Shown: positions 9,365-17,854 of the stretch, in pieces
Layout: each line of letters begins with the position of its first letter
How positions within the stretch are numbered: the first letter of the stretch is position 1
Assembly: GCF_002237755.1 (NCBI RefSeq)
Contig: NZ_MWSJ01000027.1
Coordinates: forward strand, 1-64,000
Direction: 5' to 3'
DNA length: 64,000 bases
From: Lysinibacillus sp. KCTC 33748
GTDB lineage: Bacteria; Bacillota; Bacilli; Bacillales_A; Planococcaceae
Program-made: the position numbers and the translations under genes
Notes under the pieces: generated by a model
What the model was told of the DNA's origin: nothing
Database searches by the model: none
The model's input: only the letters and a program-made list of their open reading frames with translations

Positions 9365-9587
9365 CTCTCTTTCCCTCCCTCCGAACACACGTCAATACAC
9401 AAATAGGCTATTAACCATTTGCTGTGTACTAAAGAATTATAACGTATTGTCTAAAAATGGTCAATAGAAAGTGTACGAATTAATCTGGTGAATTTTTGGT
9501 TTTATTCCCTTAAGAATTTTCAGCTCACTTTTGGACAACAATAAACATACAAATTTTATTAATTATAGGTTCAATGAGGAGAATAAA

Positions 9588-10925
9588 ATGAAAACATTTA
9601 TCAATAAATTAAGTCCTCCAAAAGCGCTTGTTTTGGGCTTCGCCATCATCATTTTAATCGGAACATTTTTCTTAACGCTCCCCATTGCAACGGTCGATAC
9701 TAATGGTCTTTCATTTTTAGATGCTCTATTTACCGCTACCTCTGCTACTTGTGTAACAGGACTGATTGTTGTAGATACCGGCGATACATTTTCGATATTT
9801 GGAGAATTAGTTATTCTTTTTCTTATCCAAATTGGCGGACTGGGCTTTATGACATTTGCGACGTTATTATTTTTACTATTAGGAAAAAAAATTTCTTTAA
9901 AAGAACGACTTTTGTTAAAAGAGGCATTTAATAACGTTACAATAGCCGGTTTAGTTAAATTAGTTAAAAGGATCCTGTTATTTACTGCAATCATTGAAAT
10001 GATAGGTGGCTTCATTTTATCTATTCGTTTTTCGTTCGATATGCCTGTAGGTAAAGCCTTTTACTTCGGATTTTTCCATGCCATCTCGAATTTTAATAAT
10101 GCTGGGTTCGATATAATGGGTGAATTTAAAAGCTTAACAGAATATGTCGATGATCCTTTCGTCGTATTCACTATTTGTGCACTTATTACGATCGGGGGCT
10201 TAGGATTTATTGTTATTAATGAACTATATGAATACCGCGGGACGAAGCGACTTTCAGTGCATACAAAAATTGTTTTAACTACAACGTTTATTTTAACAAT
10301 TGGCTCGACGCTATTAATTTTCTTATTTGAATACAACAATAGTAAAACCATTGGCCCACTATCTGAATGGGGCAAAATTCTTGGTTCATTATACCAAGCC
10401 GTGACACCTAGAACTGCTGGCTCTAATACCCTCCCTATTGGTGATTTAACACATTCAACATTATTTTTAATCATTTGGTTAATGTTCATCGGAGGAGGTT
10501 CTGGATCAACTGCTGGAGGTATTAAAATAACAACTTTTGCTGTTTTAGTTGCTACGATGTGGTGTCAAATGAAAGGGAAAGAAGATGTAGTGCTTTTTAG
10601 GCGTAGAATTGTTAATGAAACGATTTTGAAAGCTTTAACAGTTACAATGTGTGGGATGATGATTGTCGTACTTGTTACCATCGTCTTAAGTCTTATTGAA
10701 CAACGTCATAGTTTTATGATGTATTTATTTGAGGCTACTTCTGCATTCGGAACAGCCGGACTTACAATGGGGCTAACTCCTGAGCTATCAACCGGTGGCC
10801 GTCTTCTGATTATATTAACAATGTTTGTAGGAAGATTAGGCCCCTTAACAATTGCTTTTGCCATTACAAATCGTCGAAAAACGGAGGCTTTCCGTCATCC
10901 AAAAGGAAAGATTATGATTGGCTAA
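9588..10925 (+). CDS. ktrB: Potassium uptake channel subunit KtrB (TrkH family)
   Basis: Membrane subunit of the sodium-dependent Ktr potassium uptake system (445 aa). Four pore repeats are visible through TSATCVTGL, SNFNNAGFD, TPRTAGSN and TSAFGTAGL, each carrying the selectivity-filter glycine. A GAGGAG site 7 bases before 9588 supports MKTFINKL as start; an extension to 9531 lacks one. ktrA follows after 25 bp. The pair stands alone on the plus strand between rpsU and cotJ. I saw no ydaO-type c-di-AMP riboswitch upstream. Confidence 0.95.
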   Translation: MKTFINKLSPPKALVLGFAIIILIGTFFLTLPIATVDTNGLSFLDALFTATSATCVTGLIVVDTGDTFSIFGELVILFLIQIGGLGFMTFATLLFLLLGKKISLKERLLLKEAFNNVTIAGLVKLVKRILLFTAIIEMIGGFILSIRFSFDMPVGKAFYFGFFHAISNFNNAGFDIMGEFKSLTEYVDDPFVVFTICALITIGGLGFIVINELYEYRGTKRLSVHTKIVLTTTFILTIGSTLLIFLFEYNNSKTIGPLSEWGKILGSLYQAVTPRTAGSNTLPIGDLTHSTLFLIIWLMFIGGGSGSTAGGIKITTFAVLVATMWCQMKGKEDVVLFRRRIVNETILKALTVTMCGMMIVVLVTIVLSLIEQRHSFMMYLFEATSAFGTAGLTMGLTPELSTGGRLLIILTMFVGRLGPLTIAFAITNRRKTEAFRHPKGKIMIG

Positions 10926-10950
10926 CCATAATAAAGGAGCGATGCATACA

Positions 10951-11607
10951 ATGACAATCAAACAATATGCTGTTATAGGTCTAGGTAGGTTTGGTGTAAG
11001 CGTAGCCCGCAAATTATATGAAGCTGGGAATGAAGTTTTAGGAATCGATATTAATGAGGAAAAAGTCGAAGATGCTGAACCTTATGTTACACATGCAGTA
11101 GTTGCTGATACGACAGAAGAAAAAGCACTTAACTCCATCGGAATCAGAAATTTCGATTGTGTCATCGTCGCTATAGGTATTGATATGCAATCAAGTATTT
11201 TAACGGTCTCATTATTAAAGGAAATAGGCATAAAAAAAATAATTGCAAAGGCTCTCGGCAAAAGACATGGACAGGTTTTAGAAAAGGTTGGTGCTGATTG
11301 GGTTATTTACCCTGAAAGAGATATGGGTGAGCGAGTAGCTAATCAGCTTCTTTCACCAAACATGCTGAATTATATTGAGTTATCAAAGGAATACAGTATA
11401 GAGGAAATTATGATTCCGTCTAAAATGGTCGGACAAAGTTTACGGGATTTAGACATTCGTTCGAAATATAATGTCAGTGTTATTGCCATAGTTCGCTATG
11501 GTAATATTACCATCTTACCATCTCCTGATCAGATTATTGAAGAAAGCGATCTATTAGTTATGATTGGCCATAGAAAGGATCTTACTATTTTTTCAAATGT
11601 TGAATAG
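10951..11607 (+). CDS. ktrA: Potassium uptake regulatory subunit KtrA (RCK)
   Basis: Cytoplasmic gating ring subunit for KtrB. It has an RCK_N Rossmann domain with the GLGRFG nucleotide motif near residue 10 and a C-terminal RCK_C domain (about 135-218) that binds c-di-AMP in relatives. I chose ATG 10951 (218 aa), 11 bases after AAAGGAG; ATG 10942 would be only two bases from it. A bidirectional terminator follows. Confidence 0.94.
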   Translation: MTIKQYAVIGLGRFGVSVARKLYEAGNEVLGIDINEEKVEDAEPYVTHAVVADTTEEKALNSIGIRNFDCVIVAIGIDMQSSILTVSLLKEIGIKKIIAKALGKRHGQVLEKVGADWVIYPERDMGERVANQLLSPNMLNYIELSKEYSIEEIMIPSKMVGQSLRDLDIRSKYNVSVIAIVRYGNITILPSPDQIIEESDLLVMIGHRKDLTIFSNVE

Positions 11608-11619
11608 ATAAAAGGCAAA

Positions 11620-11672
11620 ATATCGAAGGTTGTGTCCTAAGATGATTTCCCCCTTGAAACAGCCTTCGATAT
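11620..11672. terminator. Bidirectional terminator between ktrA and cotJC
   Basis: Fourteen-base arms (ATATCGAAGGTTGT with one G-U pair) between two convergent genes; T-rich sequence on both sides. Confidence 0.75.
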
Positions 11673-11675
11673 GTT

Positions 11676-12245
11676 TTAGAAGATTTTCTTGCTATCCCTA
11701 TCGTCTTTTAAAATCTCTACAGCTTCTCTGAAACGTTGAGAATGAACAACTTCTCGTTCACGTAAAAATTTTAAGCTATCATTTAAATCAGTGTCATCTG
11801 ATAAATCAATAATCCACTGATATGTCGCCCTTGCTTTTTCTTCAGCTGCAATATCCTCATACAAATCAGCAATCGGATCCCCTTTAGCCTGAATGTAAGT
11901 TGCCGTAAACGGTGATCCAGCTGCATTCTGATAAAATAATGCCCTGTCATGATTGACATAGTGTTCTCCCAGACCCGCCTCTTTTAGCATCTCTGGAGTA
12001 GCATCCTTCGTCAGTTTGTAAATCATCGTGGCTATCATTTCTAAGTGAGAAAACTCCTCTGTCGCTATATCGGTTAACAGACCAACTACTTTATCAGGAA
12101 TCGTATAGCGCTGATTCATATATCGAAGTGCTGCTGCTAATTCCCCGTCTGCACCACCATACTGCTCAATTAAATACTTAGCCAGCATAGGGTTGCATGT
12201 ACTCACCCTTACTGGATACTGGAGCTTTTTTTCATAATACCACAA
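11676..12245 (-). CDS. cotJC: Spore coat protein CotJC (manganese-catalase-like)
   Basis: 189-aa inner spore-coat protein of the CotJC family, a ferritin-like four-helix protein related to manganese catalases. Likely metal ligands are in the EEFSHLE segment near residue 65 and EEKAR near 137. It is the last gene of cotJABC, but a 104-bp gap carrying a palindromic repeat (12275-12340) separates it from cotJB. Confidence 0.94.
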   Translation of the reverse strand: MWYYEKKLQYPVRVSTCNPMLAKYLIEQYGGADGELAAALRYMNQRYTIPDKVVGLLTDIATEEFSHLEMIATMIYKLTKDATPEMLKEAGLGEHYVNHDRALFYQNAAGSPFTATYIQAKGDPIADLYEDIAAEEKARATYQWIIDLSDDTDLNDSLKFLREREVVHSQRFREAVEILKDDRDSKKIF

Positions 12246-12274
12246 AAATAGTTCCTCCTAGTTACTCATAATCA

Positions 12275-12340
12275 ATTATGCCTTGATCATAATCGCATTC
12301 AGAATCGGCTTTGGGCGTGCGCAAAAAAAACTCCTAATAC
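12275..12340. repeat. Degenerate palindromic intergenic repeat
   Basis: Begins ATTATGCCTTGATCATAAT and aligns along its length with the element at 15063-15120. It lies between cotJB and cotJC. Confidence 0.6.
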
Positions 12341-12349
12341 ATTAAAAAG

Positions 12350-12613
12350 TTAAACTTGCCATGGCCAAGGTGTATCTATCCAATTAAACGGATAATTTGA
12401 ATAACTTCTCCCAAAATTCATAAGCGGACCAAATTTCTGTTCAAATTCAACCTTAAGTCGCATACTGATTTCAGTGTTTTCGTTAAATTGCTGAATAGCA
12501 TCAAAATCGTGAGGATGAGTATCTAAATAAAGATTTAATTCCACTATTACAAAATCAATGGCTTGTATTTCTTCAAGTAGCGTATAAAATTCGGGTGGCA
12601 TCTCCTTACTCAT
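12350..12613 (-). CDS. cotJB: Spore coat protein CotJB
   Basis: 87-aa CotJB family protein, which works with CotJA and CotJC in assembly of the spore coat. Its start overlaps the end of cotJA by 8 bp, so the pair is translationally coupled. The C-terminus is rich in Trp/Pro (WIDTPWPWQ), as usual for the family. Confidence 0.92.
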   Translation of the reverse strand: MSKEMPPEFYTLLEEIQAIDFVIVELNLYLDTHPHDFDAIQQFNENTEISMRLKVEFEQKFGPLMNFGRSYSNYPFNWIDTPWPWQV

Positions 12614-12833
12614 TCTTTATCCCCCCTTGTTGGGGATTTGGATAGGGGCTAAATAATTGAGGCCATAACGTACCAGATTTGAGAGCTTCTCTAGGGGTTG
12701 GGTATTGCGGTAGCCCAGGCGGTTGAAAACCCATATATAATTGGGGCGGTGTTGAAAAACTTTTAACCCTTATAGGTGGACATGGATCGAACGGACTAAC
12801 AAAAGGCTTCCAATACTTATATTGAGTAAACAT
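12606..12833 (-). CDS. cotJA: Spore coat associated protein CotJA
   Basis: 75-aa CotJA family protein, proline- and aromatic-rich (for example DPCPPIRVKSFSTPPQLYMG), first gene of the cotJ operon. A sporulation-type promoter candidate lies 35-60 bp upstream. Confidence 0.9.
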   Translation of the reverse strand: MFTQYKYWKPFVSPFDPCPPIRVKSFSTPPQLYMGFQPPGLPQYPTPREALKSGTLWPQLFSPYPNPQQGGIKNE

Positions 12834-12867
12834 TGTATCCTCCCTTCTGTATCAATTACATCAGTGG

Positions 12868-12895
12868 AGTATATGAGGTACATTTAATGTTTATT
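12868..12895 (-). promoter_or_regulatory. Candidate sigma-E promoter of cotJABC
   Basis: Minus-strand CATATACT fits the sigma-E -10 pattern CATAnnnT, with ATA 16 bases upstream as a -35 core. B. subtilis cotJ is sigma-E controlled, which agrees. Confidence 0.55.
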
Positions 12896-13078
12896 CAGAC
12901 GTGTTACGATCTGGAGAAAGTCACATTGTTACGGAACTATGTATCGAATCCGTTTTCAAACCTCCCTTACATAGCAATTAAAAACTTGATCTAATCTAAA
13001 GTAAAGGATGTTAGAAAACTGTTTTATCTGTAGCCCTTTATTATCGTAGGAAATAATTCGCGCATCATGTATAAGTAC

Positions 13079-13123
13079 AAACACGTAATAAAACTCGCAT
13101 TTAATGCGAGCTTTATTACGTGT
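13079..13123. terminator. Long inverted repeat, probable terminator
   Basis: AACACGTAATAAA and CTCGCAT arms are matched by their complements in order around a TTA loop. Located just downstream of the DedA gene. Confidence 0.65.
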
Positions 13124-13185
13124 TTAGTTTGGCAAGGTCTCTTTCCCCATCATACGCACAGATAAAAATTACACCGTATTATTTT

Positions 13186-13671
13186 TTAAAATGTTACTCC
13201 AAGAAAATATCCTATAGAAATAAAAATAATTACCCATACCATAGCGCCAAAACAAGCAAAAGCCAGAAAAGTACTAAACTTCATCTGTGTGATTCCAGAC
13301 ATGTAACTTGTAACGTGTCTAATCCCCGGAACAAAATATCCTATAATTATTGTCCACGGTCCAAAACGATGAAACCATCGTTCAACTTTAGTAAACCGTC
13401 TATTATTTAGTCCAAACCACTTTCCATATTTTATTATTAACGGTGTTCCTAATTTACTTCCAATTGCATAACTAAATACCATACCAGTGGATGTGCCTAA
13501 AAAACTTAAGATAATACTCAATAGAAAGTTTAAATGTCCCTCATGACACAAAAATCCCACAAACGTCATTAAGATCTCATCGGGAATGGGTAAGCCAATT
13601 ATTCCTAAAGATAAGATTAAAAATATAGCTAGATATCCATATTGACTTATAAAACTGCTTATGAATTCCAC
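13186..13671 (-). CDS. DedA / SNARE-associated family membrane protein
   Basis: 161-aa polytopic protein with the DedA-type N-terminus GLPIPDEILMTFVGFL (about residues 25-40) and the conserved F/Y-x-R-F-x-P-G-x-R-like segment RFGPWTIIIGYFVPGIRH (about 102-119). The family includes undecaprenyl-phosphate and phospholipid flippases. It is on the short side for DedA proteins (often about 200 aa) but similar to short Bacillus members, so I do not call it truncated. Stands alone between cotJ and deoC. Confidence 0.8.
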   Translation of the reverse strand: MEFISSFISQYGYLAIFLILSLGIIGLPIPDEILMTFVGFLCHEGHLNFLLSIILSFLGTSTGMVFSYAIGSKLGTPLIIKYGKWFGLNNRRFTKVERWFHRFGPWTIIIGYFVPGIRHVTSYMSGITQMKFSTFLAFACFGAMVWVIIFISIGYFLGVTF

Positions 13672-14046
13672 GAATAGCTTCTCCTTTTTTAATACAAATC
13701 GTTACCTATATCATTAAACATCATATATTCCCCTATTTTTTCATTTAAAACACTCGAAGGAAATATTAAAAACGGCGAGGGAATTAAGATTAAATAATAG
13801 TATTTGATTGACCTAATTATAATCTACGCGTTCAATCTTCAATACCCTATGTTATCGATGTTACTAAGTTATGTAAGAATTCGGTTCGTATCTATACAAA
13901 GTTCTTGTAAAATGATCCAATCATCAAGATTATTATAAGATTCTCGAAGCAAACCCATAAAAATGATAATATTCCTCTCTGTACATTTTTACAAGTACTC
14001 TTCATAATACAACATCTACTACGAGTTAAAAAGAGGTGTATTGTGA

Positions 14047-14181
14047 ATGAAACACCAACAATCGTTCAATAGGTTAAATTTTGATAATAATCATCCAAAA
14101 AAAGTAATGGAATTTATCAATTTGCTCATTTTTTTATGTATAGAAATATCATTTCAGGAAATGAATATTTTCCATTATTAG
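14047..14181 (+). CDS. Possible small protein, 44 aa
   Basis: ATG frame beginning MKHQQSFNRLNF, preceded by AAGAGGTG at a sensible 7-8 base distance. It contains a short hydrophobic stretch (FINLLIFLCIEI, residues 23-34). No family is recognised, the base composition is that of the spacer, and it could be chance. Confidence 0.3.
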   Translation: MKHQQSFNRLNFDNNHPKKVMEFINLLIFLCIEISFQEMNIFHY

Positions 14182-14208
14182 ACTATCAATCAAATTTTCA
14201 ATAAAAAC

Positions 14209-14234
14209 GGGGCTAGTTCTTAACGAACAGCCCC
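14209..14234 (-). terminator. Rho-independent terminator after deoC
   Basis: Minus strand GGGGCTGTTC/GAACTAGCCCC stem (one bulge) followed by GTTTTTAT. Confidence 0.8.
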
Positions 14235-14267
14235 TTATCCCTTACTATATAAGGGTTTTCATTACTA

Positions 14268-14939
14268 TTAATAATTAGAATCTGCAATTAATCCGTTCAT
14301 AATAGCAACACCAGAACTTGCTCCAATACGAGTAGCTCCAGCCTCAACCATCTTTTGCATATCTTCTAAGCTTCGTACACCGCCAGAAGCTTTTACACCT
14401 AAATCTGGGCCTACTGTTTTACGCATTAAGGCAATATCTTCTGCAGTTGCGCCACCAGTAGAGAAACCTGTTGATGTTTTCACATAGTCAGTACCTGCTG
14501 CCACAGCTAGCTCACATGCTTTTACTTTTTCTTCATCAGTTAGAAGGCAAGATTCAATAATTACTTTTACAAGTGCGCTACCTTTTGCCGCTTCAACAAC
14601 TGCAGCAATATCTGCTTGCACAAGGTCATAGTTTTTATCCTTTAATGCACCGATATTGATAACCATGTCTACCTCTTTTGCACCGTTAGCAATCGCATCT
14701 TTCGCTTCGAATGCTTTAACAGCTGGTGTGTTAGCACCTAAAGGGAAGCCAATTACTGTACAAACTAAAACATCTGAGCCTTGTAAAAGCTCGCTGCTAT
14801 ATTTCACCCAAGTTGGATTTACACAAACAGACGCAAAGTTAAATTGTTTTGCCTCTGCACACAATTTTTCGATTTGCTCTTTTGTAGCTTCAGCCTTTAA
14901 TAATGTGTGATCAATCATACGTGCGAAATTTTGTTCCAT
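14268..14939 (-). CDS. deoC: Deoxyribose-phosphate aldolase
   Basis: Cytoplasmic class I aldolase splitting 2-deoxyribose-5-phosphate into acetaldehyde and glyceraldehyde-3-phosphate. Start ATG 14939 ([14 protein letters not shown], 223 aa) lies after AAGGAGAG; the longer TTG frame would include that site. Motifs: DHTLLK near the N-terminus, the Schiff-base lysine in VKVIIES (about 150), and VKTSTGF near 180. It is alone; no nupC or pdp gene adjoins it, unlike in B. subtilis. Confidence 0.96.
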   Translation of the reverse strand: MEQNFARMIDHTLLKAEATKEQIEKLCAEAKQFNFASVCVNPTWVKYSSELLQGSDVLVCTVIGFPLGANTPAVKAFEAKDAIANGAKEVDMVINIGALKDKNYDLVQADIAAVVEAAKGSALVKVIIESCLLTDEEKVKACELAVAAGTDYVKTSTGFSTGGATAEDIALMRKTVGPDLGVKASGGVRSLEDMQKMVEAGATRIGASSGVAIMNGLIADSNY

Positions 14940-15062
14940 TTTATTAGACTCTCCTTCTATCAACAAGTTGTACGTACCTCTCTGGAATCATAACATTTTT
15001 TAACGTTTCCGTCTAATTTTGAATGAAATTAGATGAATTCAAATTATTTTAGAAACAAATCC

Positions 15063-15120
15063 ATTATGCCTCGGCATAATTGCATCCGGAATCAAGTTTG
15101 TGCTTGCACATTCGACTCCA
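15063..15120. repeat. Palindromic intergenic repeat
   Basis: Starts with the perfect 16-base palindrome TTATGCCTCGGCATAA (15064-15079). The same 16 bases in reverse complement form occur at 39536-39551, and a degenerate longer copy is at 12275-12340. Confidence 0.7.
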
Positions 15121-15175
15121 AGACTCCGCTTTCGCGGGCATTTAGACACCCACTGAAAGAAATTAAAATATAGCA

Positions 15176-15204
15176 AAACACCGTTCAAAGTTTGAACGGT
15201 GTTT
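15176..15204 (-). terminator. Rho-independent terminator after mtaB
   Basis: Perfect AAACACCGTTCAAA inverted repeat, followed on the minus strand by T-rich sequence. Confidence 0.8.
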
Positions 15205-15225
15205 CTATTCATAGGTACTCTTTTT

Positions 15226-16575
15226 TTATTTTATAGTTTCTAATACACGAACGAATTGTCCTTTAGAATGAGGATATCCAGCTTGCGTAATTTTCACTTT
15301 TACAAGTTGACCGATTAGGCTTTCTGGACCTTCAAATACTACTTTTAAGTAATTATCAGTATAGCCTGTTAAAAGCCCTGCCTCAACGCTTTCATCATGC
15401 ACGAATTCTTCAGGAATTACCTCTAGCACTTGATCTTCAAAGCGAGAAGAATATTCCTTCGCTAATTGATCATTTAAAGCGATTAATCGGTGAACACGTT
15501 CGTTTTTAATGTTTTCGTCAATTTGGTCCTCCATGCGCGCAGCTGGTGTACCTGTACGTGGAGAGAACGGGAATACGTGTAATTCAGAAAACTTATGGTC
15601 ACGAATAAAGTTATATGTTTCCATGAACTCTTCCTCAGTTTCACCTGGGAAACCTACGATTACATCAGAAGTGACCGCCAAGTCTGGTAAAGCTTCATGT
15701 AGTTTAGTTAAACGTTCACCGAAGAACTCCATTGTATACTTACGACGCATACGTTTTAAAACTGTATCAGAGCCAGATTGGATTGGAATGTGTAAGTGGT
15801 TAACAACGATTTTTGATTCACGTAAAACTTCAATCACTTCATCTGTTAATTGACTTGCCTCAATCGAAGAAATACGAAGGCGTTTTAAACCTTTCACATT
15901 TGCCTCTAAATCACGTAGAAGCTGGGCTAAATTGTAATCTTTTAAGTCTTGTCCATAGCCACCTGTATGAATACCAGTTAGTACAATTTCAAGATACCCT
16001 GCATCCACTAGTTGTTGGGCTTGGCTTAATACTTCTTGAGGATCTCGAGAACGCATTAACCCACGTGCCCATGGAATAATACAAAACGTACAGAAGTTAT
16101 TACAGCCTTCTTGTATTTTTAAAGATGCGCGTGTACGGTCTGTAAATGCAGGCACGTCTAATTCCTCATACACACGATTTTTCATAATGTTACGCACAGC
16201 ATTAATTGGTTGGCGTTCAGTAAGATATTGATCTATGTAGCCAAGTAATTTTGTACGATCCTGTGTTCCTACAACAATGTCAACACCAGGAATCGCCATA
16301 ATTTCAGCTGGGGATGTTTGAGCGTAACATCCTGTAACACAAATGACAGCGTCTGGATTTTGACGAATAGCTCGACGGATAACTTGACGTGATTTTTTAT
16401 CCCCTGTATTTGTTACTGTACATGTATTAATGACATAGACGTCTGCTTGACGATCAAACTCCGTACGATCATAACCTTCTTCTTTAAATAACTGCCAAAT
16501 TGCTTCTGTTTCATAATGATTTACTTTACAACCTAGAGTATGGAAACTCACGATTTTTGATCGCTCGTTACTCAT
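15226..16575 (-). CDS. mtaB: tRNA A37 methylthiotransferase MtaB
   Basis: Radical-SAM enzyme that adds a methylthio group to N6-threonylcarbamoyladenosine 37 of tRNA (B. subtilis yqeV). Parts: N-terminal UPF0004 domain with cysteines in HTLGCKVN, TCTVTN and VTGCYAQ, the radical-SAM cluster CNNFCTFC near residue 150, and a C-terminal TRAM domain. I use ATG 16575 (MSNERSK, 449 aa), because the upstream ATG overlaps the AAAGGA ribosome site. Normally adjoins rsmE; here three spore-surface-like genes intervene. Confidence 0.96.
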   Translation of the reverse strand: MSNERSKIVSFHTLGCKVNHYETEAIWQLFKEEGYDRTEFDRQADVYVINTCTVTNTGDKKSRQVIRRAIRQNPDAVICVTGCYAQTSPAEIMAIPGVDIVVGTQDRTKLLGYIDQYLTERQPINAVRNIMKNRVYEELDVPAFTDRTRASLKIQEGCNNFCTFCIIPWARGLMRSRDPQEVLSQAQQLVDAGYLEIVLTGIHTGGYGQDLKDYNLAQLLRDLEANVKGLKRLRISSIEASQLTDEVIEVLRESKIVVNHLHIPIQSGSDTVLKRMRRKYTMEFFGERLTKLHEALPDLAVTSDVIVGFPGETEEEFMETYNFIRDHKFSELHVFPFSPRTGTPAARMEDQIDENIKNERVHRLIALNDQLAKEYSSRFEDQVLEVIPEEFVHDESVEAGLLTGYTDNYLKVVFEGPESLIGQLVKVKITQAGYPHSKGQFVRVLETIK

Positions 16576-16656
16576 AATATATATCATCCTTTCAAGAGTA
16601 CACTACAATAAATTAAATTATCAACGTGTCTTATAATAGCACAAATAAATAAAATG

Positions 16657-16678
16657 AGCCTAGCTTTTTGGCTAGGCT
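16657..16678. terminator. Terminator-like hairpin upstream of mtaB
   Basis: AGCCTAGC/GCTAGGCT stem with a T-rich loop and AT-rich flanks; could end leftward transcription before mtaB. Confidence 0.6.
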
Positions 16679-16783
16679 TCAAAAAATATATAAATGAAAA
16701 TTGTCTACTAATAAGAGTTGCTCTACTAAAAATACAAATAATATAAAAGAAAAAAAGTCCAATCTCAAAATAAATTGCAAAAA

Positions 16784-16822
16784 GGCAGTTGAAAATTAGA
16801 TTCACTCTAACTTTCAACTGCC
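16784..16822 (-). terminator. Terminator of the first spore-surface-like gene
   Basis: GGCAGTTGAAA...TTTCAACTGCC stem with a T-run on the minus strand. A homologous hairpin follows the paralogue at 19703-19741. Confidence 0.8.
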
Positions 16823-16941
16823 CACTCAAATAGTAAATTTTTATCAGTGCCGTTAAATAGTTTTGGGCAGTTTTTTCAATTACATTTTCTTAGAACAGCC
16901 CTTTAATTTGTACTATTTGTTCTACTCCTCTAAAAACTAGA

Positions 16942-17709
16942 TCAAGGACTAACTGGAGGAGTAAGTCCTAAAAGAACAGGAGTTACTACAGTGCTACCCG
17001 CTCCAAGGCGAACTTGTTGAACTTGCAGTACTTTTACTGTAAGATCAAGAACAATTTTTTCACGTAATGTGCAGAAAGTACCTTCTGGTGCTGCCATAAT
17101 TGGTGAAAAATCTAGTTCAAAGAAGTTTGCAGCAACTAACTCGCCAAATGGTTGCTCATTGTACTTCACGAGATTTTGGAAGAAAGCCTTATCCAATCGA
17201 GCATCCATTTGAGTAACTTCATTCAGGAAGTTCGCTTCGGCAAACTCAGAAATCCCTAAGATTGGAGTAGTGCCTCCAGGTGTTTGTGGGAAAATAAGTT
17301 CTGTAAAACCAGAAAACGGAACGTCTGCAATTCTATCACGAAGTGCGCCATTACATGCTGATGAAGCATATTCAATATTTTTACGAATATGTCCTGCTAC
17401 AAATAATTTAGCTCTTGTTACTCTAAAAAAGTCAGTGTTATCAATACGTGCAAATCTAACCGGCACTAATTTAACTTGATTTAGGAATACATTTTTTTTC
17501 ACTCTTTTGATTTCAGTTGCTGCAGGAGTAAGCGTAATATCTGACTCCACAACTATTTGAAGTGTTGGTTCTGCAAGTACAACTGGAACTTTAATAGTTG
17601 GGGCTGTAACTGGTGTAGCGATTAGTGGAGTAGCCTCACTATTTAAAGGTATTTGTTCAGTTGATGCTACAGGGCAAGGTAGCATTTGATTTTCTAATTG
17701 TTCACTCAA
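16942..17709 (-). CDS. Spore-surface-like protein, CsxC/SPOCS-related, copy 1
   Basis: 255-aa protein, almost identical over most of its length to 19807-20622. I recall such proteins annotated as CsxC family (exosporium) and the IKRVKKNVFLNQVKLVPV...RAKLFVAGHIRKNIEY core resembles the SPOCS (DUF3794) fold of spore-coat proteins; this is recognition, not a search. Start: TTG 17709 (MSEQLENQ). An in-frame ATG exists upstream, but the paralogue has one extra G that puts that ATG out of frame, while both share AGAGGG(G) followed by this TTG. A CATATTCTA box lies upstream. Confidence 0.75.
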   Translation of the reverse strand: MSEQLENQMLPCPVASTEQIPLNSEATPLIATPVTAPTIKVPVVLAEPTLQIVVESDITLTPAATEIKRVKKNVFLNQVKLVPVRFARIDNTDFFRVTRAKLFVAGHIRKNIEYASSACNGALRDRIADVPFSGFTELIFPQTPGGTTPILGISEFAEANFLNEVTQMDARLDKAFFQNLVKYNEQPFGELVAANFFELDFSPIMAAPEGTFCTLREKIVLDLTVKVLQVQQVRLGAGSTVVTPVLLGLTPPVSP

Positions 17710-17754
17710 AAAATTCCCTCTTTTCATTTTTTAGTCATTAGAGAGCGCTCTCTA

Positions 17755-17795
17755 TATTGCTAGAATATGTAGCTATTAAATCTATACATGGACGT
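17755..17795 (-). promoter_or_regulatory. Conserved promoter region, sporulation-type -10
   Basis: Minus strand carries CATATTCTA, matching the sigma-K -10 pattern CATAnnnTA, preceded by ATAGATTTAAT. The same block stands upstream of the paralogue (20667-20700, CATATTCTG). No clear -35 AC was placed. Confidence 0.45.
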
Positions 17796-17854
17796 ATATA
17801 CTAGTTTTTTTTTGATATTACAAAAGGGATTTTTGAGTTGAGAGATAAGTTTTA

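Larger units (their letters stand above)
12834..13185. other. Spacer between cotJA and the DedA gene
   Basis: Holds a sigma-E-like promoter for cotJ near 12868-12895 and a strong inverted repeat at 13079-13123. No gene recognised. Confidence 0.5.
13672..14267. other. Long AT-rich spacer before deoC
   Basis: About 600 bp, AT-rich. It holds one possible 44-aa frame (14047-14181) and the deoC terminator (14209-14234); the rest shows nothing I can name. Confidence 0.4.
14940..15225. other. Spacer between mtaB and deoC
   Basis: Holds the palindromic repeat 15063-15120, a short GC-richer stretch to about 15160 with CGCTTTCGCGGGC, and the mtaB terminator 15176-15204. No gene. Confidence 0.5.

Noticed and set aside
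9389-9587. ydaO-type c-di-AMP riboswitch upstream of ktrB
   Set aside because: The leader is short and I could not find the conserved core motifs of this riboswitch.
13186-13671. DedA gene as a C-terminally truncated pseudogene
   Set aside because: Short but with all central motifs and similar in size to short Bacillus family members, so truncation is not supported.
16584-16829. 81-aa open frame overlapping the mtaB start
   Set aside because: It runs through two terminator hairpins, lacks a ribosome site and looks like an AT-rich chance frame.
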